Source of the DNA: Arctopsyche grandis
Taxonomy: Eukaryota; Arthropoda; Insecta; Trichoptera; Hydropsychidae
NCBI RefSeq assembly: GCF_051622035.1
Contig: NC_135362.1
Location: 6,575,501 to 6,639,500 of the forward strand
Direction: 5' to 3'
Length of the DNA: 64,000 nt
Below, piece after piece: positions 33,590 through 45,945 of this stretch. Under the pieces are notes generated by a model. That model was not told where the DNA came from. It made no database searches and was given only the letters and a program-made list of their open reading frames with translations. Each line of letters opens with the position of its first letter. Positions within the stretch are counted from its first letter, which is position 1. The position numbers and the translations under genes were made by a program.

Positions 33590-34060
33590 GAGCAACAACG
33601 AAAATATTCCGAAGCGGAGACTAATCAATCCTAACTAAGTTTGATTCACTCAATTTGAATATGACAATGATTTTTGCTGATTTTCTCTCGTTTATGAGCG
33701 ATATGAGCGTTTAAAAAATGTAAAGTTTTTTGACTTTTGCAGTATTTAACTTAAAATCTAGTATTGCTATGCCAAAAGAGAGTATTGAAATAAATAGTCA
33801 AATGATTTTTCTATTGATTGTGATTATTTATTGCTTTGATATACTTTTAATTATCTAGGGAATTTTAAGAGTCAAAAATATAATTTTTTTTACACATTTT
33901 TCCCGTGCTATCATGCATTTATTGGACCAATTTTATATTTCACTACGTTTACAAGGATTGCTTTTGTATCTAAAAATGAGAGAAAAACCAACAAAAATCA
34001 TTGTCATATTCGAATTCCGTGGGTTAATCTTAGTAAAGATTGATTGGTTTTCGCTGCAGT
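33590..34060. repeat. Dispersed repeat, two inverted copies
   Basis: A segment reading GGAGACTAATCAATCC...TCAATTTGAATATGACAATG (about 33590-33740) recurs as its reverse complement at about 33960-34060 (CATTGTCATATTCGAATTCC). A third copy is at 36690-36850. It is not assigned to a superfamily. Confidence 0.6.
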
Positions 34061-35796
34061 AATTAAAAAACGTAATGTGATCAATATGCATGCTGACGAT
34101 CGAAATGGTCATTGTTAATTTAAGACATATTCCCAACCAGGTTACATTCCAAAGCATCATCTAACGTAGTTAGTACATACATGTATGTATACGCAAACGT
34201 TTCTCACAAATAATGATCCTCGTAAAAGATTACAAGACTCGAACTATGTATAATACCTATCATAAGACTTTCTACAGATTGGCTGAATTCTTAGCTGAGC
34301 GGTCAGTATTATTGTTTGAGATTTGAACGTTTTCAAAATAACCAATTAAGCTTATTTCGGAATTGTTTTTATATACATATGTGTATACGTATGTATACAC
34401 ATATGTATATAAAATTTATATACATATATGTACATACACAAAAAGGTTATACATACATGACTGCTGTTTAGCATGAAATTTGGTTAATTTCCAACTAATT
34501 TAAAATAAATAAACTGTATTATAGGTATAGAGCGTGTTTTCGAACAAAATATTCTATAGACTTCCACAAGGTTCCATAGCAAAATAAAATGGAATGAAAG
34601 CGATTGCTATATGTATATGTATGTATGTATTTAAACACATGCTGTTGATCAGGAAACAGATAATTTTTTACATAATCTAATACGTTTCAAAGTTCGTGTC
34701 ATTTACTCCACAATTTGGATTTGCGTGGGTGTATTTTTCTCACCCACATGAATCGAAATTTCATTCCGAATTTTCTTTTTTGCAATGAACTTTTTTTATT
34801 ATTCGAGTAATCTGTCACTGTCGGAATGCGTAGGAAAATTCTCGAAATTTTTCAATGCATGCGAAATGAATTTCACGGAAGAAAACATATAGGCTAATAC
34901 TTCCAATATGTAACATGACACCGAATAAACACATTTCATACGTTCCTGGAATAGTCCTTGAAGCGTTCATACATAATTTACATACATACGCATATTCGAT
35001 TTTATTGACACGTTAACGCATTCGTTGGATTTTATGAGAAACTCTCGACAGTTTTACGATATTTCCCTTCACAATTAGCTCATTGGAAATCCCATACGTT
35101 ATTTTATTACCTATTATATACATATGTATGTATATACACATTCGATGGAGATTTTCCCCATGGCAAATCTCCGCTCATTCTGGCCGTTAGTGTTTCCGGA
35201 ATTCGTGATCTATTTGCGGATTCCCTGTACGGTGGTCTGGAGACAGGTCTCCAGACATTCTAAGAATACAATGTAAAGTAACAAGACTCTGGTTCTCTTC
35301 ACTACCTCAAATCGGCTTCCTGGAATAGCTCGCTTCGCTTCTGGAATGTTAGCTTTTGAATCCGAAACACCCGTTGGCGAGATATCGAGTTTTCCTTTGT
35401 ACGACTGACCGATCTTAATACTTACATATTACATATATATTAAAGTGGAGAATCTTATAGGTCTATTATTGATTTTTTCATATATTTTATAAATGAAACA
35501 CTTTATTTTAAATGCCATGAGACGTTAAATGGAATACGAATATGAAGCAGAAAGTAATACTTTGTGTCAGCGAATCACTTAATCTTTTTACTTTCACCAT
35601 GCATATACATACATATATGTATGTATTATTCTGTCATATACAAATTTAAGGGATATGTGTAGTTCTATTTTGCTAGGCCGTCGCGTCAGCTTGTTCGCCA
35701 GTACCTCATATCGGATATTTTTCCAGAATAGATACTACGACCGTGGCTGATGATTTGCACTTGTACTTACACGTTGCTCAAAGGGGACACGGTAAA
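34061..35796. other. AT-rich spacer, no gene seen
   Basis: Only short palindromic TATACATATGTATA-type runs and unremarkable AT-rich DNA. No protein-like frame. Confidence 0.5.
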
Positions 35797-37277
35797 TTGG
35801 GCGCCCAGGACGATCGGTCGACCAGTGTTACTCGCCACTGCGACATCTGGACGACGAGACTGGTGGGCACTGCGTCAATTGGGCGCCCGGCCACTGGGCG
35901 ATCGTCGACTGGGCGGCGGCGACTGGGCGACCTGGGCGCCTGGGCGACCGCCGACTCGGCCCGCTGGTGAAGTGGTCGCCAAGCTTACGTAAACTCTGCG
36001 TTTTGCAAGGAACGACCGCGACCGTCTCCGTTATAGGAATTTCCGATGCACTGACAAATATTCTACCTACATACATATGGTTTATACCGCTTTATTTTTC
36101 GTTTCAGTTTTACCAATTTTTTGTAACAACACGAATCATACTATTAATTTTTTTCGCTATATTATATTATATTTGCTGGAATTTTATATTAAACGTACTT
36201 TTATAAATACATGTGTAGCACCTTTTCACAAAAAATAATTGTAAGATGACAAATCATATGTACCTACATATTCTCCAAAATAATATAAAAGAAAAATGAT
36301 CGATTGAATCTTTCGCGCAGTGCTTTTAGTTTGTTTTCAAATGGACACACTTTTTTTTCTTTTAAATGTTATATTTCAGTTTTATCAATTGGATAAATTC
36401 ACACTCTATTCTCAATTTTCTCAACACTGTATTAGTTATACATAATTACAAAATATTTTCTAGTAGCGATTCTCAAAGTTTTCAAGATTATATTTTTTTT
36501 CAATGATGAAATACGTTTACGAAAAAAAAGCGCATACTTAAATTCGTTCGCGGAGCTCGAATAATTTTTTTCGGCTTTTCCCATAAATAAATTATTACAT
36601 CGTTTACGATTCGCAGAGGCAATTCTCGAAAAAAATAGCTTTTTAAAGCAATTTTAAACATCTCCCGTTCTATGGTTATTGTTGAAAATTACACTGAGCC
36701 ACAAAAAATCACGTTTTTTAGTTACCAGAGTGGAGACTAACCAATCTTTACTAACTTTAACCCACTGAATTCGAATATGATATTGATTTTTGCTGGTTGG
36801 TGATCGTTTACGAGATATGAGCGTTTAAAAGAATGCGCGATTTTTACAGTTTTTTGGCTTTTGCGGTCTTTGGACCGATCCTTTCAGGTACCGATCCCTT
36901 CGACAAAAAATTAATAGTATGATTCATGTTGTTACGAAAAATTGGTAAAGCTGAAACGAAAAATAAAGCGGTATAAACCATATGTATGTAGGTAGAATAT
37001 TTGTCAGTGCATCGGAAATTCCTATAATGGAGACGGTCGCGGTCGTTCCTTGCAAAACGCAGAGTTTACGTAAGCTTGGCGACCACTTCACCAGCGGGCC
37101 GAGTCGGCGGTCGCCCAGGCGCCCAGGTCGCTCAGTCGCCGTCGCCCAGTCGACGATCGCCCAGTGGCCGGGCGACCAATTGACGCAGGGCCCAATTGAC
37201 GCAGTGCCCACCAGTCTCGTCGTCCAGTTGTCGCAGTGGCGAGTAATACTGGTCGACCGATCGTCCTGGGCGCCCAA
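35797..37277. mobile_element. Long inverted repeat element with GC-rich arms
   Basis: Arms at 35797-36153 and 36904-37277 are reverse complements of each other over about 360 bp with only scattered changes. The outer halves are GC-rich and built of GGCGACTGGGCGA-like short repeats; the inner halves are ordinary AT-rich sequence (GCGTTTTGCAAGGAACGACC in both). A 750-bp AT-rich spacer lies between them. The structure suggests a foldback transposon, but no clear target duplication was found and there is no transposase. Frames in the arms occur in both arms and are by-products. Confidence 0.65.
36690..36850 (+). repeat. Third copy of the dispersed repeat of 33590
   Basis: CACTGAGCCACAAAAAATCA followed by GTGGAGACTAACCAATC, GAATATGATATTGATTTTTG and GATATGAGCGTTTAAAA match the copy at 33590-33740 in order. 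It lies in the spacer of the long inverted repeat. Confidence 0.6.
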
Positions 37278-37439
37278 TCGTCACGTACCGGCTCAAAGTC
37301 GTCACTACGGCTAAGCAAAAAGTATACAATATGGATGCATAAAACAAAATAAGATAAGAAAAAAAGGTTAAGATAAAATATAAAATAATTTTTATTTTAT
37401 TACATATGTACATACATAAGTACATTGACAGTAATCACC

Positions 37440-37800
37440 CCGAGGCGACACATATGGTTAGATTATTTTTGTACAAAAGTAATAACAATTTTCAAATATA
37501 ACAGGACATATAATACAATAGAGACATCTATGGACAATTAATAAACTTTTTGATACACAGCAATTTTGTGAGAAATACATTATGTAGGCAGCATTTTATA
37601 AGATTCAACAAATTCGAGATGCTAATAAATCAAATTTGCGAGAAAATGAGGGGTGGGAACATTGATTTATTGTATCTGTGTTTTTTAATAAACATACGAT
37701 CTCGCCAGCAGCGTATTTGACCGAGACTTGAAATCACGATATATCTACTGGTATGCAATAGCTCCACCAGTCCACTGATGTAGCTTAATTCAATATTTAA
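37440..37800 (-). mobile_element. SINE-like repeat (family 2), copy 1
   Basis: The sequence shares with 45565-45945 the phrases AATAGAGACATCTATGGA, GATACACAG, GAGAAA.ACATTATGTAGG and TTATAAGATTCAACAAATTC in the same order. A degenerate tRNA B-box-like sequence near the right end in minus sense suggests a tRNA-derived head. The AGACATCTATGG phrase also occurs in family 1. Confidence 0.55.
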
Positions 37801-38018
37801 CAAACATTACATCATATAAAAAACAAATACAGTTATAAGTACAGTAAACAACGTTCACAACACATCTCGAGTCTAATTTAAAAGTTACTTTATTAATTTT
37901 AATGTTTAGTGTTTGAGTAGAAAAAAGTTCAATAACTTGTTTAAACGGAATTGATACGTAATTTGAAATCAATGTTGAAATTTCTAACTTTAATTAATCT
38001 TACAATTCTACATATCGA

Positions 38019-38300
38019 TGGAAATACAATATCTGTGCACCAAGCTTTCGATATGTTCATTGTATTGTCAAAAAATGTTGCTTCATTTTGAAAAATTACC
38101 ATCCAAGCTCTGATAGAATATATCGAATTTTTGTCGAATTTTAAGTTTGTATCGAATTTTAAGTTTGTAGATGCTGGAATAGTTCAGTTTTTTTCCTTGA
38201 AAGGAAAAACCTGAATTATTCTACATACATACAAACTTAAAATTGGATATAAATTAAAAAATGGACATACAATATCTGTGCACCAAGCCATCGATATGTA
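38019..38300. repeat. Direct repeat pair with an internal hairpin
   Basis: AATATCTGTGCACCAAGC occurs at about 38027 and again at about 38270. Between them are two adjacent copies of ATCGAATTTTAAGTTTGTA and an imperfect hairpin (TTTTTTCCTTGAAAGGAAAAA, about 38190). Local duplication is the simplest reading. Confidence 0.6.
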
Positions 38301-38811
38301 CATATTTTATTTATTTATACTTCCAACAATATAAGCTGCATAGCCGATGTACCCAATTTTTATATTTTTCCCATGACGCCGTATTCGGGTTGTCCCTTGA
38401 GCAACATCTATGATATTATTTTATTTACATATATACATTTTTTTTTTTTTACATACATATTTGTACATACCAGTGGCGTATATTGGGTGTGTGCTAGGTG
38501 TGCGGCGCACACCCGTGAAAACCAAAGACCACATAAAGTAGTATTTTAATACAAAATAATGTGTTGTTGTATAAACAGGCATTGATGTGTATGGTGTATT
38601 TACCGCGTGCGCTAAATGTATGGTGTATGGTGTGGTGTGCAGTCTGCAGCGTGTTGTGTGATGTGTGTATGTAGTTTGTGCGCCGCGACGAGAGAATACC
38701 TATGCCGTGCAGCAAATTGGTGGGTTTGGTTGGAGTGTGCAGGCGGATATTCGCTTGCATAGGTTTGTTCGCGATATTAAGACGTACGGTGTGCTACGAC
38801 TTCAGAGCACC

Positions 38812-38870
38812 GCGCACCGCACCGCACCGCACCGCACCGCACCGCACCGCACCGCACCGCACCGCACCAC
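38812..38870. repeat. (CACCG)n microsatellite inside the hAT element
   Basis: About ten CACCG units lie 100 bp upstream of the transposase start codon. The array is confined to the element's 5' non-coding region. Confidence 0.9.
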
Positions 38871-38973
38871 TCGGCAATTGACCGAATGCGATGCGACACG
38901 TGGTCTCGTACTTTTTCGCACATTCGTATTTTTATGGTCATTCGTATCTCAGTCATACCTCTAATAACTAATA

Positions 38974-41103
38974 ATGGCTAACAGTGTTCAAGACATTTTA
39001 ACTATTCCGTTTTCAAATAGAAGTTTTGAGATAAAATTAAAAATAATTAAAGATGGGAAACCGTGTCCGTCTCTTCCAAATTTATCCAGTTTGCATAAAG
39101 AAAAAACAAAAGTTTACACTAGACATTTTTGCGTTTCAAATTATAAAAAATTCGAATGGATTACAGGCTGTGAAATTCGATCCAAACTTTTCTGCTGGCC
39201 ATGTTTATTGTTCTCCAAAGATATTAATGTGTGGAACAAAGAAGGATTTGCTGATCTCAACCATTTGACAGCAGCACTGAAGAAACACGAAGGATCGCAG
39301 GCACACGTTCAATCATTTCTTTCCATACAAATGTTTGGCAAACAACGAATCGACGTATTAATTGACAGTCAACGTAAAGCCGAAATAAGTCGACATAATG
39401 AACAAGTAAATAAAAATAGAGATGTTTTAAAACGAATTATTAACGCAATAATCTATCTAGGAAAACAAGAACTGTCCCTGCGAGGTCACGACGAGTCATG
39501 TAATTCCGTAAACAAAGGCAATTACATTGAATATCTAAATGCTCTTCGAGAATATGATTCTGTTTTAGATACTCATTTAAATACTGCTACTACCTTTCGT
39601 GGTACTTCTCCAAGTATACAAAATGACATAATCGAAGCAATCGCTCATGTTATTAAAGTTCATATAAAAAATGAAGTAGAGTCAGCAAGTTTTGTTGCTA
39701 TTATTCTCGATGAAACTTCAGATATAATGACAAAATCACAGCTCTCAACAGTTTTACGTTTTGTATGTAAAGGCAATGTACATGAACGGTTTATTAGTTT
39801 TACAGACGTTAGTGCTGATAAAACATCTAATGGTCTATTCCGTCACGTGGTGAACATAGTTGAAGAATTTAAAATTCAAGACAAATTGGTTGGACAGACT
39901 TATGATGGAGCAAGTGTAATGAGTGGACACGTAAATGGTTTGCAATCCAAAGTCCTCAATGCTTATCCTTTTGCTCTTTTTACACACTGTTATGCTCATG
40001 TATTGAATTTAGTATTGCAGCAAGGTCTTTCTGATATTAAAGAAAGTAAATCATTTTTTCAAACTTTAAATGGATTGTCTACATACTTTTCAAAATCTTC
40101 CAAAAGAGTATTCGCTTTACAGGAATTTGTGACAAAAAGACTTCCCTCTGTAGCACCCACAAGGTGGAATTTTACATCTCGTTTAAGTAGCACAGTACAA
40201 CAATACAGAAGTCAATTTACAGATTTTTTTCGACATGTTATAGAAAATTGTGAATTATGGGACACAGATACTGTTATAAAAGCACGAGGGTTTTTAGGCT
40301 TTTTAGAGGATTTTCAAACAATTAAACTTCTTCAAATTTTTTCAAAACTGTTTGGAATAACTGATGTTTTGTATAACATTCTTCAATCTAAATCTTCGGA
40401 CGTTTTATATTGTTGTAAAAAAATTAATCATGTTTTGCAGCAACTGAAATACGAAAGGGATAATAATTATTTAAATGAAAAAAATGATGATCATGATCGT
40501 AGGCCACAAAGATTAAAAAATTATTCAGAAGTAGAAGATAAAACTTCATTTCGTCAATTATATTTCAAAATAGTTGATAGCATAATCGCACAAGTCGAAT
40601 GTAGATATTCTTCACTTTCCAAATTAGAATATTTCCACCTTCTTTGTAATGATAAATATGACGAATATAAAGAAAATTTTCCAAATGTTTTAATTAATAA
40701 ATTAAAAGATTTTTATGGATCACTGTTTGATTATATTCGATTGAAAAACGAACTCATCGTGCTATATTCCAGCTCTGAATTTTCAGAGAAACCTGTTCAT
40801 GAATTAATACAATTCATGACAAAAAATAACCTCGAATCTGGTTTTAAAGAGGTGTTTAAGCTGGGAGAATTAATATTAACGATACCAAGCAGTACAGCTT
40901 CAGCAGAACGTTCTTTTTCGGCGCTGAAAAGAATAAAAACTTGCTATAGAGGTACGCAAGGTCAAGATAGATTATGTGGCCTTAGCTTAATTTCAATAGA
41001 AAAAAAGTTATTGGTGGAATTAAAACAGAAAGACACATTCTATGCAGACGTGATTGAAAAGTTTATGTCTCAGAAACGTCGCATTGAACTTATGTATAAA
41101 TAA
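38974..41103 (+). CDS. hAT transposase, intact (709 residues, ZMYM1-like/TTF-finger type)
   Basis: One uninterrupted frame from ATG to TAA. Residues 45-120 hold a TTF-type zinc finger (YTRHFCVSNYKKFEWITGCE, CWPCLLFSKD, HEGSQAH). The RNase-H-like catalytic core follows, with an aspartate in FVAIILDETSDIMTKSQLST and one in GQTYDGASVMSGHVNG, and the CYAHVLNLVLQQ block. The C-terminal dimerisation region is LTIPSSTASAERSFSALKRI. These are the hAT landmarks in order, and the length is typical. It catalyses cut-and-paste transposition of the surrounding element. There is no stop, frameshift or intron. The protein is close in style to 'zinc finger MYM-type 1-like' entries of arthropods, which are usually transposases. 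Confidence 0.92.
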   Translation: MANSVQDILTIPFSNRSFEIKLKIIKDGKPCPSLPNLSSLHKEKTKVYTRHFCVSNYKKFEWITGCEIRSKLFCWPCLLFSKDINVWNKEGFADLNHLTAALKKHEGSQAHVQSFLSIQMFGKQRIDVLIDSQRKAEISRHNEQVNKNRDVLKRIINAIIYLGKQELSLRGHDESCNSVNKGNYIEYLNALREYDSVLDTHLNTATTFRGTSPSIQNDIIEAIAHVIKVHIKNEVESASFVAIILDETSDIMTKSQLSTVLRFVCKGNVHERFISFTDVSADKTSNGLFRHVVNIVEEFKIQDKLVGQTYDGASVMSGHVNGLQSKVLNAYPFALFTHCYAHVLNLVLQQGLSDIKESKSFFQTLNGLSTYFSKSSKRVFALQEFVTKRLPSVAPTRWNFTSRLSSTVQQYRSQFTDFFRHVIENCELWDTDTVIKARGFLGFLEDFQTIKLLQIFSKLFGITDVLYNILQSKSSDVLYCCKKINHVLQQLKYERDNNYLNEKNDDHDRRPQRLKNYSEVEDKTSFRQLYFKIVDSIIAQVECRYSSLSKLEYFHLLCNDKYDEYKENFPNVLINKLKDFYGSLFDYIRLKNELIVLYSSSEFSEKPVHELIQFMTKNNLESGFKEVFKLGELILTIPSSTASAERSFSALKRIKTCYRGTQGQDRLCGLSLISIEKKLLVELKQKDTFYADVIEKFMSQKRRIELMYK

Positions 41104-41235
41104 CTAATAAATTAAACATTTTTGTAATGCAAAACGAGTATTTTTTTTTAATTGCTAATTTTATACCCTACGCCCTACGGCATACACAGCACACCCGGTA
41201 TTAACACCCACCGTCCGCCACTGGTACATACATAT

Positions 41236-41674
41236 ATACAAATATACCAGGAAGGCTTAGCAGGTAAACCCCAAATGCGCCTTCCTGGTCCACATAATTA
41301 TTACATAGATACATGTAAATCTAAACAATATCTGACATCTATCGTCAGATATTACAAATATCGTATTAATACGATAAATAACTTTCATGTAACAATACGA
41401 ATTTTATATTCGATAAACAACCACAGAGACATCTATGGTGAGCAATATGGCGAAACCTAAGATAGTACAATAACTAAAGGTTCGCAACAGAAAATTGGGA
41501 AGGAAACGTCAATTTTACAGGAATCGTTTCAATGAAAATCAGAAAAATTGGCAAATTCTGATAAGAAACGATCGACCTTGACAAATTAAGGTCTGGCCAA
41601 TAGCGAGACTTAGCGGGAATCGAACTCGTAACATCAAGTACGAGATAATTCAACATTCACCACTAGACCACGCT
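41236..41674 (-). mobile_element. tRNA-derived SINE (family 1), copy 2
   Basis: It matches copy 1 (1588-2041) through most of its length, from ATACCAGGAAGGCTTAGCAG to CACCACTAGACCACGCT. In minus sense the B-box (GAGTTCGATTCCC) is at about 41613-41626 and the A-box-like TGGTCTAGTGGT at about 41657-41670. It starts five bases after the hAT target duplication, so the hAT inserted next to or into this SINE's tail. Confidence 0.75.
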
Positions 41675-41699
41675 ATAGATTATACATTTTTGAAATCAT

Positions 41700-44600
41700 A
41701 TTCAAATAGTGTTGACATAGTGGATAGGATGGTTTTTGCGAATTTGACGAGGAATCCTTTCAACAATGAAATGATCTTGGAACTTGGGAGTCGCAAATAT
41801 CCAAATCTGATCAGCAGCACACAGACAATACTCAGAATAAATTATTTTCAATCGAGGTCAATCCACGGATTCAAATCCGACAATCTCTCAATGATTAGCA
41901 TTAACGCAACCACTAATGTATGTATGTAATTGCATTAATAACCCAAATTAGCCAAATTTTGAAATTTTACATCACCAATTCTAGGTGTCATCACAGATAT
42001 TTTTTAAACATTTGCTTCCATGTCTAAAATATAATATGTATTATCTAATTGTTTTTGCGTGCTGCAAGTACATATAATATGTATAAAGAGCTCAAAGATT
42101 ATTGAGGCCGACTTGGGTCAAACGTGACGTACATCCGAGATGTTTTAAATAAATCGACAATGTTTCTTACGTACATTTTGGCACGATTAATGACCCGTCC
42201 ATCGGACTGAATTCGGTCGATTTGCGCACGTTTACTGCTTTTATCATATGTCATCGGCTTTATTACTTACCGCGAACCGAAAGAGCGGTCGGATCGTAAA
42301 TTTGGAATCGACTCAAAATTCGAAAATCAACCAAAAATAATAACAAAAAAAAAGTATCCATCGAGGATTCGCGAATGAAAATAAAATGATTTTTAACACC
42401 TTGGTGGTAAACGATATCTGAAATTCTATTTTATCGACGGACGTACGTAAGTCGTAAACAAACGTTTCAGTGAGTGAAAGCGTTGAGTCGCCATTAGATT
42501 CATTGTGTTGAGATTCGCGCTCTTTATTTAAAATTAAACCAAACACACTCCGGTCGAGAATAGATCGGCAAAAGATCGGCAAAATAATTCACCGTGTTTA
42601 AATAGCAATGACCCGACAGTTCAAGTGGTTCTATTCATAGTTTAACCACACTTCATTTATAGACACCTGTTAATAGATCAATGCTATCTAAATCGATATG
42701 CATCTCAAATCCCTCGCAACAATTGGGTCACATCCGATCGGTTCATATTTTCGTAATTCACCAGCAGCAACAGATGTGCGTTTTTATTACGTTGCTTCAA
42801 CCTTGTTCTGAGCGCCATGTGGTTTTGTCTTTTTCAAAAGCTTTTCCTTATACGGCTCTAAAATGGCCGATATCTGACTCATTCGATAGGTTTGTTTATG
42901 AACTTAGGCACGTGTCTGTCTTATTATAACGGTTTTTATCCTTGTCGGCTAAAATTAGTCTGTGTATGTTTATATTTAGAGATGGAAAATTTTGCCAAAA
43001 TTAATAAAATCGCGTGTTTAAATTGTCAAACCGTCTGTCAAAATTGTAAAACGAATTTAAGAGTTGCTAGTTTTTTTCATGTGCTGAATTTCCGTGCCAT
43101 GCTAACGTTTAAAATGTATTATAATTTTGGAAATTGTTACAGGTCCATTTTTTTATAAGGTTAATAGCTTAGGTCAATTTTGATCATTGTTTGTTTGACG
43201 TGTAGATGTGAAACTTGGAGGATGATTCACGGATGAACTAAGGGTGAAAACACACTGGGTGGTATGGGACGTCATGTGTCGTTGGCTTCCCGCTGTGTTG
43301 TTGCAGAATGAATATATTTGGGAGGTCGCACGTGTATCTATATCCATATGCAACCGACAAGTTTCTCCTACATTTATTCAAATATGGGATTCACCATTTT
43401 CGATCACTGTCAATCAAGGATTAAATAACACCGAAAACACTCCATGGGGTGATTTTTGGGACTGTATACCATTAATATGGGCTAGGAGTGCTGCGTTTTT
43501 ATCGCATGTTTTAAAGAATTTAACAACAGCACGTACCACATCCCACTCAGTGTGTTTTCAAGGAAGATGTATGGATCTTGGAACTTGAAATTTGAACTTG
43601 AACTTTTAGAATTTAAAAGGCTTAGATTATATTTATTATAATTTTTTGCACCCAGGATTTAATTCGAGGGGGATTGGTCGAATTGGAAAATTTATCAAAT
43701 GGTTACAAAAATGTATTTGAAAACTAATTCGGCTTTCTTCTCAAATTAATTATAGCTTTTAAATTAACTTCAACCACGGTTTTTTAGGGTAATTTCTAGT
43801 ATTTTATCTATTTTTTTTAATTTTGAGAAAGCCGAGGCCTCTTCTGACATATTTCATATAAAGAAGAAAGTTTTTTTGTCCGTAATGTAAATCTACAGTT
43901 TTTAATTTAAAACTGTCAAACTCTTAAAGGTTCATTCATGCTATCCAACACTACAAGGCAACAACAAGGCACAGCAGTGCACGGAATAGACTATTTCTAT
44001 TCATACTATACAACGGTGCACACTCAGATAAGTTTTGCCCGAATGCAAGAAAAAATCGGCTTACATACATATATGTACAAACATATGTACATTACAGAGC
44101 GCGACGATACGGCACAATATTGCTTGAAATAATGCAAATAATAATTTTCGTACTGCTGTTTACGTGCAGTTGCCGGTATGTAGGAGTTAGAGCTTAGAGT
44201 CAAAGAGATACGCTTTTTTTATTTATTTTTTACCCATTTAAGCAGAATGTAACGGCAATTACATTTTGTAAATTGAATTATATTAAAAATCGATATAAAA
44301 ATTTAATTTCTTGTTATAGTTTAATAAATATATTGAGTATAAGTATATACATATGTACATACCTTGAAATTTTTACTAGAAAAAGCAAAAAAATATTCTT
44401 ATTGAAGAATTTTAAGTCTCTTTGATATGAACTATTTTTTTCAAGAACAGTGTAAAAAAATTGAATCTTTTAGCCCAGAAATGAATCCTCGGTATTAGGA
44501 AGTGACATACTCTTGGGTATTTGTCAGTGTAAATGGGTCATTATAAATAAATAGTCCCACGCAAATTTCTCTTACAAATTGTTTATTAAACACTTCCAAC

Positions 44601-45560
44601 TGTTTCGTTTGCAACAATGTGTCATTTTTTTTAAATGTACCGGACCGCACAAAACTACAATTTGCAGTATTGTCACCGAATGCAATATACACAAAATATT
44701 TCGAATTTAGTTAATGACGCACCGGCTGTAGTTATAATGCACGTTCTCAATTCATCATCGTGTACAATGTCACCATTCAACTTGGAATACTTCCATTACC
44801 ATTCGACGTGAAAAAGTTGACTCGTCGTTTAAATGTCACCCAAATTACCTGTCCGATTTAAAAATAAAACACACAATGCATGTCAAATTTTAGAATATGA
44901 GTAACAAATTTGGAATCGTTCTTGTTCTTTTTTTAAATACATTTTGTTTTTTTTTAAATATACTTGTTCTTGCAGTCGTATTTTTCACGACTGGTAAATA
45001 TAGCGTGAATTGAAACCATTTTAGGCTACCAACGCATTGAATATTCGCCTCTTCCTCTTGTTCCATCCTAGCCATCAAAATTTTCAAATTTTTTTTTCAA
45101 TTCGTTTCGTAACCTTTTTCAAATCCTTTCGAATATACAGGGTCACATGAAAGATAAGTTTATGAACGTTTTATTATTCCATAAAGTCATTGAACTTATT
45201 TCAATATTGCATTATACATAATTTGCATTATCATTAATTTGAACTACCAATTCATATTCAGTATATTTTTTTTTATGTTAAAAAAAATCACCTGGCAGTA
45301 GCAGCATTTCTAAGCTGAATTTTTCACGGATTTTAATTGGTTTGGAGAATTTAATACACGTTCGATTAAAGCAGTTTACATATTTGGTATATTATTCTGG
45401 ATACATATCATTGATATTATTTTGTTTTAAATATTTGAATATCCAATAAAAAAATACTTCGTAGTAAAATTTCAAAGATATTTTATTCTTAGTTTTATTT
45501 TTTATTGCATACATACATATGTACATGATATGTGCCATGGCAGGAATTGCCCCAAGGGTA
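41700..45560. other. Gene-poor AT-rich stretch
   Basis: No protein-like frame of conserved composition on either strand. The longest frame (43244-43588, plus) has no recognisable motif. No tRNA or structured RNA gene was seen. Confidence 0.5.
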
Positions 45561-45564
45561 CATA

Positions 45565-45945
45565 TATGGTTACATTATTTTTGAACATAAGTATTTACTT
45601 ACAATTTTTCAAACATAATACGACATACAATAGAGACATCTATGGATAATTTTTGATACACAGTAAATTTGTGAGAAACACATTATGTAGGTAGCAATTT
45701 ATAAGATTCAACAAATTCGAGATGCTAATTACTCGAATTTGCGAGAAATTCGGCAGGACTATAACGATTTATTGAATCCGTCACAACAATTAAGCTAGGA
45801 AAATTGGAAAATCTTATCAGTAAACGGTCGACCTGTGTTTTTTAATAACCACACGAACTCATCAGCAGCGTATTTGGTCGAAACTTGAACTCACGACTTC
45901 TCTACCAATCCACTTCGCTGATATGTATTTCTAACTTCAAATGTT
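45565..45945 (-). mobile_element. SINE-like repeat (family 2), copy 2
   Basis: It is collinear with 37440-37800 (AATAGAGACATCTATGGATA, TTATAAGATTCAACAAATTC, AGCAGCGTATTTGG). In minus sense the right end has GTGAGTTCAAG, a plausible degenerate B-box, supporting a tRNA-derived origin. The orientation call depends on that box. Confidence 0.55.

Larger units (their letters stand above)
38471..41223 (+). mobile_element. Full-length hAT transposon
   Basis: Terminal sequences are CAGTGGCGTATATTGGGTGT at the left and, in minus sense, CAGTGGCGGACGGTGGGTGT at the right: short imperfect inverted repeats of the hAT type. Both sides carry the exact 8-bp duplication GTACATAC (38463-38470 and 41224-41231), the length required for hAT. 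The 2753-bp element has one intact transposase gene (38974-41103) and a (CACCG)n run in its 5' region. It is the only element here that looks autonomous and recent. Confidence 0.9.

Noticed and set aside
35743..37425. Frames such as VGTASIGRPATGRSS in both arms of the inverted repeat
   Set aside because: The same peptides appear in each arm on opposite strands because the arms are reverse complements. Low-complexity repeats explain the open frames.
43244..43588. 114-codon plus-strand frame
   Set aside because: No motif, no splice context and a composition equal to random AT-rich DNA. Length alone is not enough.
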